Positions 56,301-64,000 of a stretch of DNA of 64,000 bases are shown here, piece by piece. Source of the DNA: Calliphora vicina (lineage: Eukaryota; Arthropoda; Insecta; Diptera; Calliphoridae); NCBI RefSeq assembly GCF_958450345.1, contig NC_088781.1, positions 78,009,797-78,073,796 on the forward strand. The letters run 5' to 3'. The number at the start of each line of letters is the position of its first letter. Within the stretch, counting starts at the first letter, position 1. The notes beneath the pieces were generated by a model. The model searched no databases. It saw nothing but the letters and a program-made list of their open reading frames with translations, and was not told where the DNA came from. Position numbers and translations under genes: made by a program.

Positions 56301-56333
56301 CAGTTCGATTCTGATTCTCTTACTGATCGGTCG
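56301..56333 (+). promoter_or_regulatory. Internal pol II promoter of LINE-3
   Basis: Starts CAGTTCG, the initiator of Jockey-type elements. If A at 56302 is +1, the sequence at +28 to +32 is GGTCG, a good downstream promoter element. Such an arrangement lets each new full-length copy carry its own promoter. Confidence 0.7.
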
Positions 56334-56487
56334 CACATTCTTACAAACTCGTTTACTAGTAAACTAACAACAACTCAATTAAGAAATTCTTAAATTGTTT
56401 TATCACTCGCCGGTATTTTTCAATCGATCTCTTTCTACGCGCGATACAGTTAAACAATATAAAAAAAAAAAACGTATTTCTCTAGTG

Positions 56488-57670
56488 ATGGCCCGAGGGG
56501 GCAAATCATCACGTGTTAGGAAACCTAATACAAGAACTAGGCCGAAAAAAAACACCTATATCGTCATTAAACGTTAATTTTGACATGCCATCTACTTCAA
56601 GCAATAGATTTAAAATGCTATCAGACATCAATGATATGGATATAACTCCAGCATCCAATATATCCGCTGAAAGGCAACGAAAACCACCACCAATCGTTGT
56701 TGAAGCTAGTATTCCTTTTATGGAAGTACAAAATATACTAGGAAAAGATTGTTTTTATAAACGCACTTCTATCGGTACGAAAGTATTTCCCCCAAATATT
56801 GAAGAATTTGATATTTGTACACAAATACTTAAAGAAAAGCAAATGGAGTTCCACACGTATAATTCCAAAGAAAATCGTTTATATACTATATTTTTGTATG
56901 GTTTACCAAAAATTAATACAGATGATATAATATCTGAACTAAAAAGTTATAATTTAATTCCATCTTCAGTTAGCGAAGTAAACACCAAATTTAGTTCTGT
57001 ACACAATGCGGTTTATAGAGTTCAATTCGCCCGAAAAACATTTAACCCAAATCATTTAAAGAATGTAAAATCAATTTCGAATGTAATAATTACATGGAGA
57101 AAATATAAACCAAAAAATAGTGGTAAACCTACTCAATGTTGGAATTGCCTTATGTACGGGCATGGTGGAGAGCACTGTAATAGAAAACCAGCTTGTATGA
57201 TATGCGCTAATCAACACCATACTAATGACTGTCCGTTTAACTCAACAGAAAAAAGACCAGCAGTATTCTCTTGTTTTAATTGTAAGAAGAATGGTAAAGA
57301 GAGATATGATCATTCTGCTAATGACATTAACTGTCCATTTCGTTCTCTGTATCTCGAAACAAGAGCGAAAGCAACAAGTAGGAACTCTCCAAGAACTATG
57401 AGAAATACAAACAACACCTTCCAGTTTAATAATGAAGACTTTCCAATTATTATTAATACCAATAACCATAATAATGCCAACAATGACAATATACTTAACA
57501 ACAATATTAGTTATGCTAATAAACTGAGAGCTAAGAATGACTTGTTTACTATTGATCAGCTGTTTGATATATTTACTACAGCTATGGATGATTTGAACAG
57601 ATGCACTACTAAAGTTCAACAAATAAAAGTTGTAATGTCGATGGTGAAATATGCATATGGTTTACCCTAA
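56488..57670 (+). CDS. LINE-3 ORF1 (nucleic-acid-binding gag-like protein)
   Basis: The body is open from before 56513 to the stop at 57670 (about 361 codons from the first in-frame ATG at 56585, MPSTSSNRFKMLSD). The first ATG of the RNA, 56488 (MARGGKSSRVRKPN), is in another frame and meets a stop at 56577; a one-base change in the run of A near 56542-56549 would join the two. Features: YKRTSIGTKVFPP and FLYGLPKI in the central domain; three Cys/His knuckles, CWNCLMYGHGGEHC, CMICANQHHTNDC and CFNCKKNGKERYDH; an Asn-rich linker; C-terminal helix DDLNRCTTKVQQIKVV. It would package element RNA. The start is uncertain. Confidence 0.85.
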
Positions 57671-60320
57671 TTTCAACGATTTTAAAATACTTCACTGGAA
57701 TGCTAATGGCATATCCAACTACGCCAAACTCAAACAATTTGAATATCTTCTCGAAAAAGAAGATATTAAAATTGCATCCCTAAATGAAACCTTTTTTACA
57801 ACGGATCACAAACCTTATTTTAAAAACTTCCACCTTTATCGCAACGATCGTTCTAATGCTAGAGGCGGTGGAGTTGCTTTGTTAATACACAAAACCATTG
57901 AGCATAAAAACCTGTTCGTGACTAATACTCAACAAATAGAAAATATATCTATCGAAATTACCGTTAATAATAGAATTCTAGTAATTACTACTGCCTACTC
58001 CCCACATTATGGAACAAATTTCTCAAACGACATTTCTGAGTTAACACGCTCGAATAAAGAATATATCATCTTAGGCGATCTTAATGCCAAACACACGTCT
58101 TGGAACTGCGCTTCAAATAACCCTGCGGGTATTTCACTATTTAACATGCAACAATCAGAAGAATTTTTAGTATACTTTCCTGATAAACCTACATTGTATC
58201 CTCACCAATTAGGGCGCATGGTTTCGACTGTAGATATTGTAATAAGTAACACCACCCTTACTTTAGATTTAAAAACTTTAGACTATGCAATCCCATCTGA
58301 CCACCGTCCTATTATTTGTTCCCTGAAACGATCAAAAGCTGCATTAATTGATCTTGATTACTTCGACTACAAATTAACCAACTGGAACATCTTCCATAAC
58401 TACTTTGACAACAGGATCAACTTAAATAGTATTTACACAAACAAATCTGAAATTGATCACGAAATAAACAAATTTATTGATTTGTTACTAGAAGCAAGAG
58501 AAGTGTCGACCCCCAAAGTATCTCAAGCTTATAATCATGTTTTGCCCGAGGATGTCATTAAATACATAAAACTTAGAAAATCCATTATAAGAAGACGACA
58601 ACGATCATCTAATGTACAAGAGATTAATTTTTATGATAAATTTTCAAAATTTCTTAACAAAATAGTAGATAGAGATATCAAAAGAAATCGAAACGAAAAA
58701 TGGTCTAATTTACTCTCAAATATGAAACCGGGTGACAAACAATTTTGGAAAATCAGTCGAAATTTACGAGGCAAAAATAATAAAGGTATACCGCATCTCA
58801 TCGTCAATAATACGAGAATTACGTCAGACACTCAAAAAGCTGAAATTCTGGCAGATACTTTTGTAAAGGCCAATAAATTAACCTCCAACTATCTACACTC
58901 AGTGGATTTAACTGTCAATACAACTGTAAATAGTTTTCTAAATGAAAGAATAAATACAGAATCGGAAGTTTTTACATCGGTCGAGGAAATATCTTATATA
59001 TTGTTGTCACTAAAAGCCTCAAAATCACCTGGTTTAGACAACGTTCCAAATATCATTCTCAAAGGGCTATCAATTAAAGCAATAAAGTTATTGGTATTAA
59101 TTTTCAATAGTTGTTTAAAGATGAACTATTTTCCTAATATATTTAAGAGCGCTAAAGTTATAGCAATCCAAAAACCCAATAAACCAAATAACCAAGCTTC
59201 TAGTTATAGACCAATCAGTCTATTAAGCAATCTTGGCAAATTATACGAGAAAATTATTCACCAACGAATAAACGAATTTGTAAATACCAACTGTGTTATA
59301 GCTGACGAGCAATTTGGGTTTAAGAAGGAACACAGTACTATACATCAAATTAATAGAATAAAAAACACTATAATAAAGAACAAAAACAATAAACGAAGCA
59401 CTGGATTAATTTTGTTAGACATTGAAAAGGCGTTTGACACCGTCTGGCACAAAGGTCTAATTTATAAACTTTTAGAATATAAATTTCCCAAATATTTATG
59501 CAAACTTCTCGCAGACTTTATTAAAGATAGGACATTTAAGGTCGCTGTTAACAATGAACTATCCTCTGAAAAAACAATAACAACTGGGTTACCTCAAGGA
59601 TCCGTTCTGTCTCCACTGCTGTACTCGATCTACACGTCTGATTTTCCAGTCCCAAAATATATGAAAACAGCATACTACGCGGACGATACAGCGCTACTAA
59701 CATCAAGTAAACTTACTAGTGCTCTTATAAAGAAAATGGAAAAAAGTCTTTTGGCTTGCAATAAATATTTCTATAAATGGAAAATTAAAATAAATCCTAA
59801 CAAAACACAAGCTATAATTTTCCCCTACAATAGATCACCTAAAAGAACTCCTAACCGGTCAATTTTATTTGGTAATGAATTCATAAATATAAGTAATGAT
59901 GTCAAATACCTTGGAGTTAATTTAGACAAGAAACTCATTTTTAAAAAACATATTGAAGAAACATGTATAAAAGCAGTTAAATCAATCAGATCCCTTTGGC
60001 CTATTATTAACAAGCGCTCTTCTTTGAATATTAAAAACAAAAAAATGATTTTTAAAAGCATCATCAGACCAATACTAACTTATGGTAGTCCAATTTGGAG
60101 TTCTGCTGCGAATTGTCATCTGAAAAGGCTACAAATTATTCAAAATAAATGTCTAAAAATTATTCATAATAAAAACTTTAGATATCCAACATTCCTCTTA
60201 CATCAGGAAACTGGAAACGAAATGATTATTGATTACATCAAAAGAATTAATGTAAATTATTACAATAAAGTTGAAAGTTCTTCTTATACTTTAATAAGAG
60301 AATGTAGATATCTAATATAA
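57651..60320 (+). CDS. LINE-3 ORF2 (endonuclease-reverse transcriptase)
   Basis: 889 codons with no stops. Endonuclease: HWNANGIS (Asn 17), LNETFF (Glu 46), LGDLNAKHTSWNC (Asp 143, Asn 145), TVDIVIS (Asp 195) and PSDHRPII (Asp 217, His 218), so all expected catalytic residues are present. RT: SYRPISLLSNLGKLYEKII near 518, FGFKKEHSTIHQ near 555, motif A LLDIEKAFDTVWH (Asp 590), GLPQGSVLSPLLYSIYTSDF near 647, and catalytic YYADDTALL (676-679). C-terminus: YGSPIWSSAANCHLKRLQII. It starts at ATG 57651, overlapping ORF1 by 20 bp in the +1 frame, suggesting reinitiation. It looks able to support target-primed reverse transcription. Confidence 0.95.
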   Translation: MHMVYPNFNDFKILHWNANGISNYAKLKQFEYLLEKEDIKIASLNETFFTTDHKPYFKNFHLYRNDRSNARGGGVALLIHKTIEHKNLFVTNTQQIENISIEITVNNRILVITTAYSPHYGTNFSNDISELTRSNKEYIILGDLNAKHTSWNCASNNPAGISLFNMQQSEEFLVYFPDKPTLYPHQLGRMVSTVDIVISNTTLTLDLKTLDYAIPSDHRPIICSLKRSKAALIDLDYFDYKLTNWNIFHNYFDNRINLNSIYTNKSEIDHEINKFIDLLLEAREVSTPKVSQAYNHVLPEDVIKYIKLRKSIIRRRQRSSNVQEINFYDKFSKFLNKIVDRDIKRNRNEKWSNLLSNMKPGDKQFWKISRNLRGKNNKGIPHLIVNNTRITSDTQKAEILADTFVKANKLTSNYLHSVDLTVNTTVNSFLNERINTESEVFTSVEEISYILLSLKASKSPGLDNVPNIILKGLSIKAIKLLVLIFNSCLKMNYFPNIFKSAKVIAIQKPNKPNNQASSYRPISLLSNLGKLYEKIIHQRINEFVNTNCVIADEQFGFKKEHSTIHQINRIKNTIIKNKNNKRSTGLILLDIEKAFDTVWHKGLIYKLLEYKFPKYLCKLLADFIKDRTFKVAVNNELSSEKTITTGLPQGSVLSPLLYSIYTSDFPVPKYMKTAYYADDTALLTSSKLTSALIKKMEKSLLACNKYFYKWKIKINPNKTQAIIFPYNRSPKRTPNRSILFGNEFINISNDVKYLGVNLDKKLIFKKHIEETCIKAVKSIRSLWPIINKRSSLNIKNKKMIFKSIIRPILTYGSPIWSSAANCHLKRLQIIQNKCLKIIHNKNFRYPTFLLHQETGNEMIIDYIKRINVNYYNKVESSSYTLIRECRYLI

Positions 60321-60983
60321 AAATATATATAAATCATCAAATGAGAAAAAATGTACTTATAGAAACTATTGAATTCGATAGTTTGCTATAAATACATTAT
60401 TTTTCTTACTATATTTGAAATACTAATATATATCGCATAAGGTTTTTCCCCTCTATTTTACCTTAAACTTTTTAAAACCAAAATTAATTAAATTAATATC
60501 TGTGAATCCCATTAATCAATTGTTGTAATATCGATATAAGTCGATAAGATCTCAAAATTCTACATGTATATACTAAAATAAAATCTATTAATAAAGGATG
60601 AATTAAAAATGAAAAAAAAATGAAGTCCTAAGGTTTTTAACAATATCAAATACTTATATAAAAAGGCCTTTATTTACTCCTCAAAAGTTCCACAAACCTT
60701 GCCCCTTTGGAAAATGTGTATGCTTTTTCATATATTTATAGTGGTTTAGGCTCCTATAATTCACCAACAAATAAAGAAACAGACATACATACTTATTTGT
60801 TGGTAAAATTTCTATAAATCATACACACGAGTTTTTATTTGCATCATACAATAAGTTACTTATTGTATTCCATCTTTATCTACTAGTATTTGCTTGTGCG
60901 AAACATAGGAAAACCAATATGTTACTCTCATTCTCTTTTTATCCACTCATACAATAACTGCTACAAATAATAACAATACCAAC

Positions 60984-62390
60984 TTATAACAGAAACACCA
61001 AAATACTCATCAATACTCACTCACTTTAGTAAACACACAGAAACTTGTACAAACAGCCCAGCAGTTCGAGGAGACAGTACCGAACTAGTGATTTTACCCA
61101 TCCTTTAGGGTGGGAGCTAGTTACTTCGATAGCCACGTGACTAGTCATTTTAACACGCAGGCAGGGGGTCAATTGTATCTTTTTGATTACAATGGGACTG
61201 TCTAATAGCTGGTCCAAAGTAGGCAACGCATTATATTCACATACTGGTTACATGGCGTCAGTTACCTTACTAGCTTCGTAACTGGTTACTTGATCAGCTA
61301 CTTGACTAGTCATTTTAACTCGTACATGTCCTAAGCAGGGGTTCAATTGACTCTTTTGATACAATGTGACTATCTGATAGCTGATCGAAAGTAGTCAACA
61401 AAAAAAAGTATGAAGTGACTTACTTTTTTGACTTACTAAGAGACACTAAAGTGACTATTGACTTCATGCTATGTTACATGGGATACCAGATACTTAAGCA
61501 AAAATAAAAATAAACTGTATGAGAATTATATCAACACAATTTGTATAAAACCAGTTTGTACGAATTACTCACAAAACGTTTAAAGTGACTACACTCCAGA
61601 TTACTTAGAGACACTTAATGCATTAAACACATTCAAGACAACAGGCTACACGACTACACGAACACAAATTCTGCTGGTTACAGTTGTAGTCGTGTGGCAG
61701 CTACTGAATTATTTTAAAGACGACAGCTACAAAGTAAACAGCTGATTAATAATTCAGTGGTGCCACTTTAATAAAAAATAACCGTACAAAATTCCAAAGT
61801 AATTAAGACTGAAACAATTATTTTGAGTAAAAATATATATATGGTTATAATTAATTATGTACCTGTTATTAATTTATTTCAATATGGTTATCAGAAACTT
61901 CTCTTAATTAAGTAAAAAAAATATATATTTTTAAGCACTAATTTGATTTTTATTATATTAGCAACACTATTTCTGTTTTGTAGTTGACAAAAATAGAAAT
62001 TAGCCTAATTCGGTTACATCGGCATGAGTAGTCGTGTGGCCGTGTAGCTGTGCTGTCGTTAAAATAATCGTCTCCATATAAACGTGTGCATTTTATTTTT
62101 AACAGATTGAAGTTGGTAGCCTGCTGTCTTGAATGTGTTTAATGCATAAGTGTCAATTGTCTTCACGCTAGATTACTTGGGATGTATAAAGTAACCAATT
62201 GTCTTCTCTCTGCACTACAAAGTGTGCACACGTGTCAAATGACCAAAAATATATAAATTGGAGTTAGCCAAGTGATAAGACATTTGTGACAATTACTGTC
62301 TAAGGGATACATTGACTACTTGCTTAACTGCTGGGAGTTGTAACTGTGCTCGTCTTTAATATAAACACACATTCACTTTTATATATGGGG
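60984..62390. repeat. Low-copy direct and inverted repeats
   Basis: No genes. A direct repeat starting GACTAGTCATTTTAAC recurs at 165-bp spacing (61139 and 61304). An inverted pair of about 38 bp (61611-61649 with 62116-62153, around GCATTAAACACATTCAAGAC) encloses about 470 bp and may be a MITE. A CACACATTCACTTTTATATA block at about 62352 recalls the Helitron end at 51335. Confidence 0.65.
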
Positions 62391-62752
62391 GATTTCATGT
62401 CAAGTGAACCAACTTTTGAAATCGATGTCTTCCGATCGGGATGAAATTTGCACCAAGGTTAGCTCTATTGGATAGTAACTCAGACACAATTTTTCAACAA
62501 CATCGGTCGAGAACTCTCTGAGTTATAGGGGGTAAAATTTTGACAATTTGGTCAAACAGGGGTTTTTTCTTATCCATGTAACTTATTACCTATTGTTCTT
62601 AGCAAAATGTGTTCCAAATAGTATAGATAGCTATTTCTTCGATCTTTCGAAAAAAAATATTTAAAAAAAAAAATAAAAAATTTTTAATATTTTTTTTCCG
62701 AAATCAAAAACTTTTTTGACTTTTTTTTAAAATACGCTATTTTTTTTTATTT
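62391..62752. other. Unassigned sequence before the satellite
   Basis: Non-coding; homopolymer-rich toward 62650-62750. Nothing recognised. Confidence 0.5.
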
Positions 62753-64000
62753 TTTATTTTTTTCTTAAAATAAAGTTTAGATATTTTCCTTGAACACCTA
62801 CTTGGTCGCTTAGTGGGATGCGAGTGGGATATCTATCAAAATAAATATTTTGTAACTCAAAACATAAAATTTTTGACTTTTTTTGCAAAATCAAAAACTT
62901 TGTTGACTTTTTTTTCAAAATGGACCCTTTTTTAATCTTTTTTTTTAGGTCAAACAAAAGCTTAGATATTATCCTTGAAGACCCTTTTGGTCGCTTAGTG
63001 GGATGCGAGTGGGATATCTATCAAAATAAATATTTTTTAACTCAAGACTTACAATTTTTGACTTTTTTTTTTGCAAATACGATTTTTTTTCCAAATGGGC
63101 CCTTTTTTTAAAATTTTTTTTGTAGTCAAAAGAAAGCTTAGGTCCATTCCTTTAAGATATTTTTAGTCCCTTAGTGGGATGCGAGTAGGATATCTATCAA
63201 AATAAATATTTTGTAACGCAAGACATGCAATTTTTTAATTTTTTTTTGCAAAATCAAAATTTTTTTCCAATATGGGCCCTTTTTTAATTTTTTTTTTTGC
63301 TCAAAAGAAAGCCTAGGTCCATTCCTTTAAGATATTTTTAGTCCCTTAGTGGGATGCGAGTGGGATATCTATCAAAATAAATGTTTTAACACAAAAATTG
63401 TATGTCTTGAGTTACAAAACATTTATTTTGATATATATCCCACTCGCATCCCACTAAGCGATCAAAACCATCTTAAAGGAATAGGCCTAAGCTTTCTTTA
63501 TAGCAAAAAAAAAAATTACAAAAAGGGCCCATTTTAAAAAAAAGTCAAAAAAGTTTTTGATTTTGCTAAAAAATCAAAAATTGTATATCTTGAGTTACAA
63601 AATATTTATTTTGATAGATATCCCACTCGTATCCCACTAAGGGACCTAAAATATCTTAAAGGAATGGACCTAAGCTTTCTTTTGACTAAAAAAAAATTTT
63701 TAAAAAAGGGCCCATTTTGAAAAAAAATTCGAATTTGCAAAAAAAAGTCAATAATTGAATGTCTTGAGTTACAACATTTTTATTTTAATAGATATCCTAC
63801 TCACATCTTCCTAAGTGACAAAATAGGTCTTAAAGGAAAAGACCTAAGCTTTCTTTTGAGCAAAAAAAAAAATTAAAAAAGGGCCCATATTGGAAAAAAA
63901 TTTTGATTTTGCAAAAAAAAATTAAAAAATTGTATGTCTTGCGTTAGAAAATATTTATTTTGATAGATATCCTACTCGCATCCCACTAAGGGACTAAAAA
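62753..64000. repeat. ~176-bp satellite in inverted arrangement
   Basis: Four forward units carrying TAGTGGGATGCGAGTGGGAT at about 62811, 62996, 63172 and 63348 (spacing 185, 176, 176), then four reverse-complement units near 63453, 63636, 63812 and 63988, reaching the window edge. The axis is near 63405. Each unit also has long T or A runs and GGGCCC. Short open frames across the array read the repeat and are not genes. Confidence 0.9.

Larger units (their letters stand above)
56301..60622 (+). mobile_element. Full-length Jockey-clade LINE-3
   Basis: 4322 bp with a 12-bp target duplication AAGTCCTAAGGT (56289-56300, 60623-60634) and a 3' A run. The empty site is in R copy 1 near 29507. It has a 5' UTR with internal promoter, ORF1, and ORF2 overlapping by 20 bp. 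One frame problem near the ORF1 start is the only visible lesion. Confidence 0.95.
55166..60983 (-). repeat. Repeat R, copy 2 (inverted)
   Basis: 55166-56300 and 60623-60983 match the reverse complement of 30918-28142. It carries the intact LINE at 56301-60622 and shows an empty site for the hAT of copy 1. It has a deletion near 55475 relative to copy 1. Confidence 0.88.

Noticed and set aside
62753..63537. Recurring GCEWDIYQNK peptides
   Set aside because: Produced by satellite units read in frame; interrupted by homopolymers.
62753..64000. CRISPR-like array
   Set aside because: Long 176-bp units without unique spacers, in a eukaryotic genome, inverted halfway.

Overview
The window looks like a gene-poor, AT-rich stretch of a higher fly genome, probably a calyptrate (blow fly, house fly or stable fly relative). 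Three things suggest this: a 57-bp spliceosomal intron in the only host-gene fragment seen; tandem mini-me/DINE-1-like Helentron units with (GACG)n and short terminal hairpins; and a mix of Jockey, LOA, BEL, Gypsy, Copia, Penelope, hAT, Tc1 and Helitron remnants typical of Diptera. Species identity is inference. Nearly every supported feature is a transposable element, and most elements sit inside one another.

Layout. 1-5.6 kb: a broken Jockey-clade LINE (J1) split by a Penelope-like element (RT plus GIY-YIG, with a hammerhead ribozyme motif in its 3' region) and by a 686-bp PIF/Harbinger-like MITE. 5.6-7.9 kb: foldback-arm debris and a TA-flanked MITE. 7.9-11.3 kb: a nearly perfect tandem duplication carrying the first two exons of what looks like an acylglycerol kinase (Mulk/AGK) gene; one copy has since gained a 250-bp MITE. 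11.2-23.6 kb: ends of a Tc1-like element, into which a mariner-like MITE (itself holding a pol-less BEL element whose LTR holds a tRNA-derived SINE), a decayed Gypsy element (holding four smaller insertions) and two Helentron units have been inserted. 23.9-28.1 kb: a frameshifted LOA-clade LINE on the minus strand. 28.1-30.9 kb: an unclassified repeat, R, carrying a 1-kb hAT remnant. 31-34.8 kb: Helitron helicase remains interrupted by a foldback arm, then a hAT-like element with AACCGG-rich ends. 34.8-37.3 kb: a LINE RT with a second J1-family copy inserted in frame, giving a misleading 555-codon chimeric ORF. 37.3-50.1 kb: a Copia element holding a DNA element that holds a LINE that holds a hAT MITE, plus a deleted Gypsy element. 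50.2-55.2 kb: a short Helitron with nested MITEs, and a 2.4-kb near-perfect foldback element between direct repeats. 55.2-61 kb: the second R copy in inverted orientation, split by an apparently full-length Jockey-clade LINE with 12-bp target duplications and an internal promoter. 61-62.4 kb: low-copy repeats. 62.75-64 kb: a ~176-bp satellite arranged as head-to-tail units and then their inverted counterpart.

Function. The only likely host coding sequence is the AGK-like exon pair; no downstream exons were recognised, so the rest of the window may be a TE-filled intron or intergenic DNA. The youngest-looking mobile element is the LINE at 56.3-60.6 kb. No new multi-gene system was found. The best candidates for a second look are the Penelope/hammerhead unit, the recent gene-fragment duplication, the reciprocal empty sites in the two R copies, the 2.4-kb foldback, and the inverted satellite at the right edge.
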